Positions 36,779-50,437 of a stretch of DNA of 64,000 bases are shown here, piece after piece. Source of the stretch: Neelides folsomi (Eukaryota > Arthropoda > Collembola > Neelipleona > Neelidae); the NCBI GenBank assembly GCA_034687125.1, contig JAQGBZ010000106.1, positions 62,001 through 126,000 on the forward strand, in the 5' to 3' direction. Numbering within the stretch: the stretch's first letter is position 1; the number at the start of each line of letters is the position of its first letter. Both the position numbers and the translations under genes were made by a program. The notes under the pieces are model-generated. The model did no database searches. It saw only the letters and a program-made list of their open reading frames with translations, and was not told the origin of the DNA.

Positions 36779-39059
36779 TCAGCATGTCGAAGCATTTTTC
36801 ACCCACATTGGTCCTAGTTGGATTTGAGTTGGTGGTGGAGGAGGCGCTTGAGCCCGCTTCATTGGTTGATCTAAAAAACAAAACAATTAATTTAAACAAA
36901 CATATAAACAATACAACACACATTATTTTATGTTTTTTATGTAGGTAATTACAATTTGTATATAAATTATATACATTTAATTAAACACTCACATAATATA
37001 TAATAAACATTATTTAAGCATGATTTTACTTTTGCTTGGATAATTTTTCGCTAATCCCATGAATGGATCTGGAGGTGGAAGAACTTCAATTCCTCTAAAT
37101 AAATGGCTAAACTTCCGCTCTAAATCTACACCTGCAAAAAAATTATAAAATGCTTATAATTATTATTAAAATTAATATTATTGCATAAACTAATTTTTAT
37201 AGTTTATCATTATGTAAATGTAATATGTTATGTATTTAGGTAGGTATATTTAAGTGAATATAAAATTTTAATCCTATATTTTTATTTGTCAAAAAACTTG
37301 CATTTACCACCAAATGATCTGTCATCCGACCCAATGGATGGCAAGGAAGCAGAAGAGTTCACTTTACTCATAGAGGAATTTCTCGTTGGTGGTGGCGGAG
37401 GCATAATAGAATTAATAGAATTTCCATTTATATTCATTGGAGGAACCGGCGGGGGCCCTGAACGATGCGGAGGCGGCGGAGGTCCACCAGAGGAATTTGA
37501 ATTATTATTATTATTAAAAATTGGCGGAGGTGGAGGAGGTTGACCAGGCGGGCCTTTGGGCGGAGGTGGCGGTCGTGCTGAAGGAGCTTTAATTGGATTT
37601 CTCATTCTTGGCGATCCTCCATTTGGCCCCCTTGGGGGAGGCGGCGGATTAAAAGCGATATTTTGCATCGCTCGCCCTCCGACCCTCCCAACAGTCAAAT
37701 GGCCAATGTTGGGCCCATTAGGTTTTTCTTCCACTGGAGGAGTTTTTGATATTCTCATGGATTGAGCCCGATTGATCGCCGATGGGGAAATGAGAGAGGG
37801 AGGGGATTGTTGAGAGAAGTTGAGTTTCGGTGGAGGTTTCGGCTTCTCTTTAAGGGATGGATGGTCCATCATGGGAGGAGGTTTGGGAGCCAGAAATGGC
37901 TTAGGATGATTTCCTCCATTATCATCCTACGATTTAATAAAAATATACATGGTTAGTTGGTTCATTGTTGAGTTTGATTTATTGGGTACATAATTGATTA
38001 AAAGAAGGAATCGTTAAATGTCGATTTTAAAATCGTTAGAAATTGATTTTCCAAAACTGGATCGAAAAATCAATAAATGGAATTGAACCAAAAATCTTTA
38101 CTTTCGACCCAAAAATCGTTACAAAGATTTTTCGATCCCTAAATCGTTAGGCTATATTGACCCGGAAATCATTAGCTTGTATTGACCCAGAAATCGTTAC
38201 CAGCTATTGATTGCAAAATCTTTAATATTGACTCAAAAATCGTTAGGACTCATATTGACTCGAAAATCTTTAAAATTGATTCGAAAATCATTAAACTTGG
38301 GATCAATTTAAAATCAATGGAAAATTCAATTTGGAGAACTTTAACTCACATTTGTTGTATTTGTAGTTGGAGATGGTTTCATCGAGGATGGAGGTGGTTG
38401 GGGCGGTGGCGGTTTGGCGGGTGGAGTTGAAACCTTCTTTGGGGGTCCTCGTGGGATGTCAATTCCTCCAGCTCCGACTGACTTCAATTTCGGCATTCCA
38501 CCAGCAAAGAGACCTCCCAATGAAGGCGGACCTGCGGGACCTGGACCTCGACTTGGATTTGGCCCTGAGCCTGACCTTCCACCTTCTCGTCCTCCTTTTT
38601 GATTCCCACCTAAAAAATAATTAAATAATTCCATTAAAAAGCAATTAAGAAATTTGAAATACAGATATTTGTAAAATGTAAATTTTTTATTCTAAAAATT
38701 AAATTCTTATCAATACATTCCATGATGCGAAATTATTTATTCATGATTAAAATTAATTAATGGAATTTTAAATAAAGAATATTAAATCTTATATAAATAA
38801 TTTTGCACAATTGCAAAAATGTATTTTTGTGTTTTAATAATTGATTAGTGATTAGATAAGATTTAATAGAAAAATTACCTGCGACTAGAGGAGCTGATCT
38901 GTCATTTACTGCTCCTACTTTTTTTAATCTCGTCCCTTGTCTGATTGAATCCAAAAGCATCCCTCTTCCAGCTCCAGGACTTGGGCCACTTGACATCGCC
39001 ATCATCGGAGGCAGCGGCGGGCCCAGGCCAGGGGCCGGTGGTGGTGGCGGAATTGGCAT
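36779..39059 (-). CDS. WIP/verprolin family protein (WASP-interacting)
   Basis: Five exons on the minus strand: 39059-38879, 38609-38350, 37926-37308, 37131-37030, 36870-36779; phases match; 417 residues. WIP binds actin through an N-terminal WH2 domain and holds WASP/N-WASP through its C-terminus, controlling Arp2/3-driven actin assembly. Seen: an N-terminal polyproline block (MPIPPPPPAPGLG), a WH2 helix and LKKV (GMLLDSIRQGTRLKKVG), a Gly/Pro-rich second exon, a central exon full of PPPPP runs (profilin and SH3 ligands), and the C-terminal WASP-binding motif ERKFSHL, EVLPPPDPF and NYPSKN. The tail ends KNASTC. Intron 2 carries a degenerate minisatellite. It is the single WIP-type gene expected in an invertebrate; which vertebrate WIPF it matches is not meaningful. 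Confidence 0.92.
38020..38330. repeat. Degenerate minisatellite in WIP intron 2
   Basis: About ten imperfect copies of a unit close to TATTGACCCAAAAATCGTTA, with spacing of about 20-40 bp, fill the intron. The copies vary at several positions, so the array is old or mutates freely. Confidence 0.65.
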
Positions 39060-41768
39060 CTTTCTCAACTCTCACTTACTTAGCTCTTGAACTTCACATT
39101 CCTCTTTAAGTAAGTTCCTTAAAAATAGAATGAACAAATGAGTACATTTATTTAAAACAACTCTGCAATTAAAGTAATGTTTATTTATATAAACACTATC
39201 GACCAAAGTAAAACAAAATAAATAAATACCAATAAATAATTATCAATTATTGAAATGACTCACAAAGTGAACGCCTATTTTTGGTACTTATATTCAGAAA
39301 TATAAATAAGATAAATAAGAAATTAAAAATTAATGACTAATTATAAAAATGAATAATGTGTAATAGATTAAAATAATATAATTATAATATAGGTATTATA
39401 ATTTCAATCCTTATTAAAAATGAGAATGGCTCCGAATTATGGAGTCATATGTGAGAGTGTTGGGAGTCATTTAAAGACTGGTGGATTTGTCGCAGCCACC
39501 TGTAGACTTAAATCCTCCTCGTGCCATCGAAACTCCGAGGAGGTCAAAAAAGTTCATTCGAAACCTCCCAAGTGCCAATTTTCCAACATCTGCAGTTCTT
39601 CAAAAAATTCATCCCCTACCTCTTTCATCTTTTTCTTATCCTCGCACGTGTGGAATATTTTTTAACATTCTCCATCATTCTCAAAAACATTTCAATTCTC
39701 AATCAACGACAAACAGAAATTAAATATATAATATACGCATAAACTTTATAACTCAACAAGTTAGTTAAACACTTCACTCGAACTGATAAATGAAATTCGC
39801 AATCTCGGAGTTCTCAGTAAAGAGCCAAAGAATTTTTGAGGGTAAATAAATAAACGGAACTTACAGTTCCCAGATTCACATCGGGTCAAGTCGGCCATCT
39901 GTGTTTCCTCCCATTGGGGACAAGGGGTCGATTTGGGTCACCTGAGTGTCAAAAGATTCTCCGTGTGGGTATGTGTGAGTACGAGGAAAGGGTTAGGCCG
40001 CAGCGGGAAGGATCAAAATTATTTACCTTAATTAGAATCAAATGTGGCAATTGGTGAATGTCCTTAGGGGATTGCAAGGTTGCAAATCTCCAACACTGTA
40101 TGTAGACGTGTAAACCTTCACACACACCTACAATCAAGAGCTCTTTTAAAGAGGAACTCCTATATAAATTCCCATTAGTCTATAGGAATTCACACTCCGT
40201 TCACTTTATTTAACATTACTTAGGTGTAAGAAAATAATAATTATGTATGATTTTTAATGGAGAAAATTAACAATTGTTTTCCGTTTTTAGTAATAGAACA
40301 GAACAGACAAAGCAAATGAGAATTCTCTATCTTATATAAATACATTCATGACTTATGGAAATGGAATTGTGGTGATGAATTTGATGACCAATGCTATAAG
40401 CTTCCAACCTGATAAAATATTTATACACAACGTTACTCAATATAAGGAGCGTTAAAACTGAATTAAAATATGATTAGCAAGACCCGATAATTTATTAAGA
40501 TATAGGCACTATTAAATAAACATACATTAACTAATGCGCAAATAGTATTTATTATTTTACATTGCATTAAAATTTTCTAACAAATCTTATGTTACTCTAT
40601 ATGTACATATATTTATAATATGAATATGAAAAGCCAAATGAAATTGCTATCAAATAAATTTTTCGGATTACATTTCCTTAATAGGTGCGAAGTAAAATTA
40701 AACTTTAGAATTGAACAATAATCTAATAAGACTATTATCAATGATATATTAACCTCAATCAATGAAGGAAAACCGAAGCTTTGCTTATTACATATTGAGT
40801 TTTCACTTAATGTTAATGTTAATATAAGATATTTCCTACCTATAGGCTTTTAATACCTAATTAACTTTTATCATATATGGTAAGTGAACATAACATACCT
40901 AATAAATAATATCTATAATATACCTTAGTGTTTGAAGGTTTGTTATTTTCTTCCACCTATGTACTCTTATATACCGAGTATTATTGATTGAGAATGAAAT
41001 GTCAATTAAGAATTCTATATTTATTTACGAGTGTTAAAAGTTAGAAATTCATGGTTAATATTTTTTATTTACAAAAGGAAACATAAATGAATGATGAAAC
41101 AATTAAGATAAAGATTAATAATAATAAGCTATAAAGATAAAATATCAAGTTAACAAGTTTTATTAACATAAGTACACAATTTAAATTATTTATTTTCATC
41201 GTTCATTGGCTCATTATATGAATTTATAAGCGTTCGCATTTGTAATGTGATTGTGTGTAATTGTAATTGGAGTATGCAAATTAGTCTTCGTCGTCTTGCC
41301 AGGAGTTCTAAGGATATTTGTCAATCCACAAGTCATCATTGCTGGAGAACCGGAGTAGACTCATACATGCACAACGTTCATAGAGCCATAGATAAATCCA
41401 TTTAAATACATTAGACTACAAATATGTTGAATGTTGAAAAATAAAGCCGGTCGTATCACATTCCTTCTAGGAAGCCTGGTTTCATATCCAAACACTTCCT
41501 CCAAGTATTGTGGACAGAAATCCATTGGGACTTTGGGACTTATCTGGTTAAGATATATTTAAATAATACGTATGAATGTATATATAGGAATTGTTTTACA
41601 TTCACAATCATATGAGTCATCTTATCTTCTTAGCTTGAGCTCCCTCTTCATCTTATGTACATCTTCAATATCATCGTGTGTCTGTGGATGTGAGGGAGAT
41701 TCCTTGCCAGCGAATTCCTTTGAATTCCGATCTCTGCCGGTTCCTCTTCCTCTTATTAAGCACCAGTC
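39060..41768. other. Intergenic region between WIP and glycogenin
   Basis: 2.7 kb holding the divergent promoters of WIP (left) and glycogenin (right). A less AT-rich part at 39420-40140 may contain non-coding first exons of WIP. I see no supported coding gene. Confidence 0.45.
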
Positions 41769-44700
41769 ATGTCAGGTATGGATTTTTATTCAGTAAAACA
41801 TTCAATTACAATTAATTAATTCACAAATTGTTCATTAAATCTAATTGAGCTATTCATAAATAGTAAATAATTATATCTGCATGTTTTCATCTCTCACTTT
41901 GAATATTCTACGATTCTTCAAATGAACAAATTTTCTTACTTTGCCCATCACCCACCTGTTGCATATTCTTTTTTTCTCTTTCCAAATAACTTATAATTTT
42001 GGGTGGTTTATCAAAATTGGGAATTTATGAATGATAAAGATGATTTTAATATTTATAATTTTGAGTTTAATTTTATTTCAGAAGAGGCATGGGTGAGTTT
42101 GGCGACGAACGATTCTTACTGTCTTGGAGCACTCGTTTTAGGAACTTCCCTGAAACGTGTTGGAACAACGAGGAAATTGGCTTTGATGATTTCTCCTTCA
42201 GTTTCTCCTCAAATGAGGTTAGTTCATTTTAAGCGTTTATCAATCTACATAGTTGAACTATAATTATTTAAATTTTTGTTATTTAATTTCTATTAACTTT
42301 TTAGAGAGATTCTTCAAACGGTTTTTGATGTCATTGAGGAAGTTTATCCGATTGACTCAAAAGATGATGTGAATTTGGCTCTTCTCACTCGACCTGAACT
42401 TGGAATTACATTCACTAAGATTCACTGCTGGAAATTGACACAATTTACTAAATGCGTTTTCCTTGATGCTGATACTCTGGTACTTGAGAGTAAATAAAAA
42501 TATATTTGAAATTATACTAGACGTTTATTTAATTAATTTAATTTCAAGGTTCTTCAAAATTGTGACGAGCTTTTTGACCGAGAGGAATTGAGTGCCTGTA
42601 CCGATGTGGGATGGCCTGATTGCTTCAACTCGGGAGTTTTTGTTTACGTTCCTTCTAATGAGACTTTTAATAACATTGCCAAACTTGCTCTCTCACAAGG
42701 TTCTTTTGATGGTGAGATAAAATAGGATTTTGCTTCAATTTCAATTATTTATCAATGAAGCCTTACAATTTACTAAATATTTATTACTAAATTTTTATTA
42801 ATATCAATAAATATTTAAATAATATTTGTATTTTTACTTAAAAATTGTTTTATTTTGATATTGTAGGAGGTGATCAAGGATTGCTCAATTTGTACTTCAA
42901 CGATTGGTCTCAATCTGATATTAGAAAACACTTGCCATTTATTTACAATATGACAGCAACTTCTTCTTACACTTACTTACCTGCTTTTAAAGCGTAAGTT
43001 TTCCATTAATTGCAAAATATTGATATTATTTATTAATTTCCATTATATACAATACATTATTGGATTTGAGTTAAAGTTTTATGAATGATTATTAAAATCG
43101 TTTATTAATTTAGATTTGGTGACAATGTTAAAATTGTTCATTTCATTGGCCCAGTTAAACCGTGGTTCCAATATTATGATTCATCTACTGGAAGGGTCGT
43201 TGCTTCTTCATCTCACATTGAGGTTGTAAATATTTCATGATTTTAGTAAATATTTATATATATAATATATGGTATATTAATGTCATTAATTATACTATTG
43301 ATTAATTGCATTAAAATAAAGTAATTTTCTTTGTTTAGAAATTGCTTCAACCCTGGTGGGACATTTTCCGATCTGACGTCTATCCAAAATTAATGCGGCC
43401 GACTGTAAGTTAAAATTAAATTGTTATCAAATCCCTATTAAATGACGCACCGCATAGTTTGTTCCTATCAGTAATCTAGGTACTTCTTATATTTCAATTG
43501 CGTACTTTTTGGAATTTTCTTTATCTCAATTTTCCGTAGAAGGTGTTTTTTGTAGATTGTAATAGTTAAGTATTACTAAGAATATATTATTTATCTGTAG
43601 TATTTTAAAAAGTAGTTGGGGTAGAAGGGAAGTAACTTAAAAATTAACCAATAATCTAGATTGTGCAGTATTTGTATTCGTTAATAACAATTGGATAAAT
43701 TGTCCAAGAGGGTGGTTGAGGCTAACGCTACAGAAGTCGAGGCGGAAGATTTTGCAGCCACTTTGGAAATCTCATCATTTGTTCAAACCTGGGTGGATGA
43801 ATCTTCCCATTCTCCTCAAACTCCTTTTGAAGAAGCTTTCCAAACACATTTGAGCGTCGCAATAGTTCGCCATCCTCCCGAAATTACAATTTACGATCGA
43901 CCTCATTTTCAACACTTTCCCTCACATAGCGAATCACATCAAAATCCTCACTATCAATCCCATCACACTGAAAGTCAATCTCATAATCATCCCACTCCAC
44001 AATCCAACAACATGAACAATCTTAAGGAAGAACAAAAACCCGTTGAGACCCAACCCGTTGAGAACTACCAAAAAAGTGAAAATTTGTTAGACGAAATTCG
44101 AAAAAACCATGAGTTGCATATTTCATCTTACAAGAGGAGAAAGGAGGAAAATTCATATTCAGGATCAGACTGGAAGGAAGAAATGAAATTTGTCAATCCT
44201 TCCGTTTGTTCCTATTCGGAATGTGGAGATGTAAGTGGAATGAATCGGAGAATCTTTTTTTATTGAGTCTGGTCGTGGGCGTTAATGGGGAAGGAAAGGC
44301 GTTGAGCTGATGAGGCATGTGGAAAGAAGGAACCACCGCTTTTTGGCAATGGGAGAACATTGGAAAGATAATGAGACTATTTCCGTCGTCCTTAATGCCA
44401 ACATCACACATAGTGCATTCCTCCGCTCGGCAATTGAATTCCTCGACCTCGCTTTCACACACTTGTAGGACACACATGTACACACGCATTACGTCGAGTG
44501 AACAAGGAATCATTTTTAATATCGCCATTTGATTCCATAAAATATTGAACCATATGCTTGCTAAAATGTTTCATGTTTTGCGATTCAACAAACATTATTT
44601 TATTTTTGTACAAAGATCCAACAATCCGCTACTAAATAAAAATTGACTGTTTAGAATGATTTTTAGATCAATATATTTTGCACGATTGTGTTTTTTCTTA

Positions 44701-47700
44701 GATATGGAATTTTTATATTTTTATTTGAATTGAATAATAATGATGGCTGTATTTAGGTTATTTGGTATTTTAATGGTCATGAAATGAAGACGTCTACGTC
44801 TTTAGTCTACGTAACAAATGCTTACCTACTTTAAAAAAATAAAATATTGGAATGATATTTGAACTTAAGTAACTATGGTTAAAAATATATTTATACGAAT
44901 GCCAAAATTTAGGTTGACTAATAAAATGGAACATTAAACAAAACACGACTTACCCGCATTTTCGAATATTGCCTCTTTAAATTTATCGGAAACATACTGA
45001 ATTGTGCGACTGTTTATTCACAATTATTATTATTACAACTGTATGGTTGGTATAAAGCATATACATAGGTATACTATACAATCATAATATGTATTGTATG
45101 TGACATGTTAGTATGAGTATGAATTTAAGTACCTATATTGGCTTACAAGAGGCCTCACATGATATGTACTCGTATGGTGGAAATAAAACATAAAATTTTG
45201 ATTTATTTTAAAAATTTACGTCTTAAATTGTATTTTTGAAGGGTTGGTTGTATGTATGGATTGCGCGATATGAAATTGGCATAAGATTTGCTTTTGTAAG
45301 CAGTGGGAGGGAATGTGTGGTAGTGGTTCCTATTTATATTTCGGGATTTAATGCTCCTACTCTAACTGGGGTTTTCGGGTGGCCTGGGCGATTAAATGCG
45401 CATTGGAGAGAGGAAAGTGCGTAATTGGGGGATCTCAATTTGGGTCATTTGGTGAGAGAAGGGAGGAAGAGACGTCGAGAGCTCCTTCGCCCATCTCCAA
45501 TTCGCTGACAACCGGGAGGACAGCGAGGAGAACAGACAGAGGAAACGAGCTTGGGAGGAAGGAAGGATGGACTACATGGGAAAAGACTCTTTCGACAACA
45601 TCATGAAGAAAATTGCAGAAACAATGGCAAATCCAAGTAAGAAACATTTTAGTTAATTTAATTATCACAACTATTTATGTAGAGAAAGTAATCCATAATT
45701 AAGGAAATATTTAAAAACTATATACGAACTTTAGAATACATTATGTCCTGTTAATTTCACATCAAACTAAACTATAGGACTATAAAGCTTTAACCTAATA
45801 TTCATATAATGATAAAATAAAATAAAAACTTTAAATTTAATTTGTAATATTTATATTCCTGATTAAACTAATTATATAAAACTGTTTATCTTTTAGCTCC
45901 TGAAGGAGAAAGTTCAGGAAATGCATCAACTCCAGAAGCTTTAGGTAAAGACATTCCACATTAAAATAATACGACTTTCTGTTTACTTTACATGTCTTTA
46001 CTATTGTACTTATCATATCTGTAGTTTAACTTCTGAATCGAAAATAATTTAAATAAATTCGAAATGTGCATCTTAGAAAGCATAATTTTATATTATTTAT
46101 ATGCTTGTTCAATGCTTAGTGTTTTTGCACTGATAACTTGTATGACTATTTCTTAATTAATTATATTAACTAACTTTAAGTTCATATCAATTATTTATTG
46201 TTAGTATCAGAGAAGGAGGTGAAGGTAGAAAAATCCGAGGCGCTTCCTGAACCCGAAGCGAATCGGAACTCTGAATCTGAACTGGTGCTTTCCCTCATAG
46301 AACCTGACGTTCCGAAACCGGAGGTCATTCAGGTTGAGAGCGGAGAAACGATTGAGCTCAAGCCAGCCGATGAGTTGAATTTGGAAGGAGGACAAGGCCA
46401 AGAAAAAGAAGGTTGTGGCGAGAACAAACAAAGTTTGCCACCAGCAGCCGAACCCAATGACTCAACTCCGTCCGATTCTCCACAAGGAAACAAAGTTGAA
46501 CCGCCGCCAGAGAAAGGACTTGAGGAAACGAATCAAACTCAAACACCTGCAGAGGAATTAAATAAAGCCCAAGACTCTCCAAATCCCCCTCCTGAGCAAT
46601 CCAATGAAGGCAAAGGTGATTTTTATTTTTAAGCAATTAGTCAAAGTTAATTAATTCCTATTGCACAATTGCATCTGAGTAATGAGGATAATTAAATTAA
46701 TTGTTTAGTTGAAACGACTGAGGAGAAAAAGGAAGAAACAATTCAAATTGCACCACAATCAGAAGCTCAACCACCAAAAATAGAAGAAAATCCAATTCCT
46801 GTTGTTGAACAAATTTCAGAGCCAGTCGCCGTTTCTTCAGAGACACCCGCAGTCGAAAATCCTCCACAAGTTGAAGAAACAAAGAAAGATGAAACATCAC
46901 CTGTTGTTGAACCAATTAATGTTGAAACTGCAAATGAGCCAATTCCTCCTCCAGTTGAAATTTCAGAACCCAAAGCTGAATCCGCTCCGGTAGAGGAAGT
47001 AAAACAAGAATCGCAAGCCGAAGCGCCTTCAGCCGAACCTGCTCCAGTTGCATCTCCAGTTGAAACCCCAGCAGCTCCAACTGAACCTCCAACTGAACAA
47101 CCCAAGATTGATCAAGAAATTGGAGGAAGCGAACAGCCAAAGGCTCCAGAAACTCAACCAGAAAATTCTGCTCCAGCTCCAATTGTTGAAGAAACTAAAC
47201 CTACAGTCGAGATTGCAAACCCTCCAGAAAATACTGAATCTTCTACCGAAGCTTCAACTGAACCAAAACCAGCAGAAAGCGAAGTAACCCAAGCCGCTGA
47301 AACTATTGAAACTCCAACGACAACTGAAACACCAGCACCAACAGAAACACCACCAGTAGAATCCACTGAACCAGTAAAACCTGCAGAAAATCCAATTCCA
47401 GTAGAAACGACCGAAGCTCCAAAACCTATTGAAACTCCTGAAGCTCCAATCTCAACCGAAAACAAAAACACTCCTAAACCTGCTGAAAATGCCGAACCAA
47501 AACCTGCTGAAAATACAGAAACTCCTAAACCTGCAGAAAATGCCGAAACGCCCAAGACAAACGAGGCAACCGTGGAAGAAAATATTCAAGCTGTAGAACA
47601 ACCAGTTGTTGCCGAAACTCCCAATCCTGTCGAAACAGTAGCGGAATCAAAGGCCGACGAAAAATCCGTCGAAGTTCCAATTGTTGAGCCATCCGTGACT

Positions 47701-48042
47701 GAAGCACCTGCCGTTGAATTGCTTGCCAACACCGAATCAATCATTTCTCCTCCCATCGAATCCGTTGAGTCTTTGCCGAATGAACCTTGTGTAACTCCTG
47801 CAGAAACTCCCGTTGAAACTCCTGCTGAAGCTCCTGCTAATTCTACTGAAACGATTTCTGAAGCTCCAAAAGCACCTGTTGAAACTCCGCCACTTCAAAC
47901 AGAAAATAAATCAGAGGTTCCCGTTCCACAAGTAACAGAGGAAAAGCCAACAGAATCGCCAGTTGGAGGAGAAGAGCCAAAAGATCTTTCAGTCACCAGC
48001 GGAATCGACGGAGATGAAATGGAAGGTAAAACTTATCTTTAG
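41769..48042 (+). CDS. Glycogenin with long Pro/Glu-rich C-terminal extension
   Basis: Exons: 41769-41775, 42082-42217, 42305-42479, 42549-42711, 42867-42993, 43114-43222, 43339-43404, 43709-44230, 45519-45636, 45897-45944, 46205-46615, 46709-48042; about 1071 residues. Glycogenin self-glucosylates a tyrosine with UDP-glucose to prime glycogen. The GT8 domain fills exons 1-7. The DAD metal motif falls at residues 102-104 and the acceptor Tyr of SYTYLPAF at 195, the same numbers as in the human protein. A His-rich linker (exon 8) leads to [20 protein letters not shown], the glycogen-synthase-binding motif. About 590 residues rich in Pro, Glu, Thr and Ala follow, in phase-1 exons. The exon 8 and 9 acceptors are my best guess. 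The last exon has a phase-1 donor at 48026 and may splice on; otherwise it stops at 48042. Confidence 0.87.
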
Positions 48043-48468
48043 AAAAAATATTATTTTATTTTAAAATAAATAGGTAGTAAGCCTATTTTGTGTCATGAAC
48101 ACATTTATGATAAATGTAATTAATAGTAGGTACTTAATATTAATGTTATCTAGTAGTTAGTACTCTCAATAATAAAGAGATTATTTAATAATAAAATCTC
48201 AAAATATGTTTGTTTTAATGAAAAATAGCGTTGAGTAGACTTTAACGAGCTTTAACAAATAATCTAGTTAATATATTAATAAAGAATATGAAATGAACCT
48301 GACTTAAAAGTACTGAAAAATTAATTTGCTAATTGATGTTTTTTCCTTTTTTGCATGCTTGCGTTAACGTGGCTTATAATCCTCGACGCTTCGATTGTTC
48401 AAATTGTGCTTCAATGGTCGGTGGCGGGTGGTGATTGAAAATTTGAACTTTTCCTGTTCCTCTCCAAA

Positions 48469-48633
48469 ATGCACACTTTATTGGGACGTTTTAAAGTGTT
48501 AAGATTTGTTAAGAAACTTGGATTGAAGTTTGGAGTGATTTTTGCCATTGCTCTCCTTGGAATCTCCTTCATCACCTTCAACCTCTTTAAACCTGGGACT
48601 GGAGAGGATTTTGAACTCGAACTTAAGAAATGA
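48469..48633 (+). CDS. Possible small single-pass membrane protein
   Basis: A 54-codon ORF from an ATG at 48469. It has a basic N-terminus (GRFKVLRFVKKLGLKFG), one hydrophobic helix (VIFAIALLGISFITFNLF) and an acidic end (GEDFELELKK). This layout is common in small mitochondrial or ER proteins. The local base composition is less AT-rich than the flanks. It could also be a terminal exon of the upstream gene in another frame. No family recognised. Confidence 0.35.
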   Translation: MHTLLGRFKVLRFVKKLGLKFGVIFAIALLGISFITFNLFKPGTGEDFELELKK

Positions 48634-49570
48634 ATTTACCCTTTGATAATAACAGTTATCCAAACACATAATTACTTTAATTACCATTTTTCGTTTTTCC
48701 CCTTTCACTAATATTGTAATTTAATTAAATAGGAAGATTCATTTAATTGAATTTTTCGCACATTATGTTATTTCTAAAATATTCCTTTTTGGTCCCTAAT
48801 GTTCCTTTTGAGTTATTCCTCATTAATTCCTTTTCTTTCCAATTAGATAAATCACTAATTGATTATTGGTTAGTGAGTGACTTTACTTATATAGCTAATA
48901 GTTTTAGTATAATAAAAAACACATCTTAAAATGTGCCAAAAATGAAATAGTTGTAACAAATTAGTTGCTTTCTAATATAAATGTTATTTTTCCATTTTCT
49001 GTTAACAAACAAGTTTAAATGGAGTTTATTTTCTTGAATTATTTTTTCAAATGAAAATATTTTTTCGCTTTAAATCATTAATTAATTAAATGGAATCTGC
49101 ATTTAAGGAATTATTTTGAGCTTATTAAGTTACCAATTAAAACATTTAATGTATATTAAGCACAGATTTAAACATCGTATTTAAAGATGTTTATTAGTAC
49201 TTATAAATGTCAGCAAAGTATCTACATATTGTTTATTGTAGTTTAGTATGTTATCATATTTACTTTTCCAGTGTACCTAATGGTATGTACCTACAACCAA
49301 CCTACAACTAGAAATCTTTAATCATATCCTACTGACAATTACCTAAAAAAAACTAATTAAGTCTGAATAACTTAATTTACATAATTTAATGTCGGAAAAG
49401 TGTTGAAATCGAGCAACGAAGTGCCAAACACCCAAAATTCAAAGGAGTCTTATTTACAATTAGTTAGAAAATAGATATAATAATTAGCTAACTATATTTA
49501 TAAACATATTTTAGATTATGTTGATAATTTCACGTAAAAAGAAAAAATTAATCTATTGGTATAAAAGATA

Positions 49571-49855
49571 CTTATTAAATCTGTTTATTTAAGTTGAAAA
49601 TGAATAAAGTTAAAATATATAACAGTTATAAAACTATTGTGTGTTTTGTACAAGATTTATTTAAAAGCATTTCATTTAATCAAAGTTTCGATAAATAATA
49701 AGTAAATTATAAATAATATGATACATTAATAATTTATACATTTTCATTCGATCAAATTTAGGATTTAAATAAGGAAATTTTTTGCATAAAATAACAGATA
49801 ATGAATAACAGAATCGTAATTAATGATTATTAATTAAATCATATTACATACATAC
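49571..49855. repeat. Direct segmental duplication, copy 1
   Basis: It matches 51777-52033 in the same orientation with small gaps. Both share TTAAGTTGAAAATGAATAAA near the start and GGAAATTTTTTGCATAAAAT near the end. It represents the upstream flank of the four-TM gene, showing that the duplicated unit included the gene. Confidence 0.75.
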
Positions 49856-50201
49856 TACTAATATGTTATTTCAGATGAAAATACATATATTTATAAAAAT
49901 AAATATGTAATTAATACGTATACCTAAATACCCATATTACCTCTTTACCTATACATGTACATATGAGTGCTTGGTATATTTATTTTATGCATGCATGCAT
50001 ACACAACTAAATAATTTAAACGTACGAGTAATATGTTAAGTATAGGTATAGCATTGCTAAATTAGTCATTATTTAGTAAATTACAAACGAAATAAATAGT
50101 TCCATGTTGAACATTTCGGAGAAAAACTAACTTTAGTCATCGCTTGGCGTTTTTTTCACTCACTTTTGCGATATATAAAATCTAAAAACGTTACATCTTC
50201 T

Positions 50202-50280
50202 AACCACAAGAAGGTCTTGAAACCAAACCTTCTTGTGGTTAAAAGGTCTTGAAACCAAACCTTCTTGTGGTTAGAAGGTC
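50202..50280. repeat. Tandem/hairpin repeat upstream of the four-TM gene
   Basis: AAGGTCTTGAAACCAAACCT plus TCTTGTGGTTA occurs twice in tandem (50211-50241 and 50243-50273). Each copy, with the preceding AACCACAAGAAGG, forms an inverted repeat with arms of about 15 bp. It lies about 160 bp before the start codon at 50438. Confidence 0.7.
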
Positions 50281-50437
50281 TTTCCTCCAATTCCTCTCCA
50301 ACTAACTTTCCTCTTCTCATAATAAAGGGATAATTCGCATCATTTTATAATAAACTCTCAATTCGGAATCCTCTTTCTTAACTTCTGTAATCTTCTAATT
50401 TAATTATTCATTAATCATCAAAATTACTAAAAAGAAA

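Larger units (their letters stand above)
48634..50437. other. Intergenic region with one copy of a segmental duplication
   Basis: AT-rich. 49571-49855 is a copy of 51777-52033 (listed separately). A hairpin/tandem repeat lies at 50202-50280, just upstream of the four-TM gene. No gene seen. Confidence 0.55.

Noticed and set aside
37286-37543. Plus-strand Gly-rich ORF with GGGGG runs, and similar ORFs at 37556 and 38414
   Set aside because: Antisense shadows of the polyproline exons of the WIP gene.
46767-47555. Minus-strand Ser/Gly/Thr-rich ORFs resembling secreted low-complexity proteins
   Set aside because: Mirror image of the Pro/Glu-rich glycogenin tail; that strand has no splice or start support.
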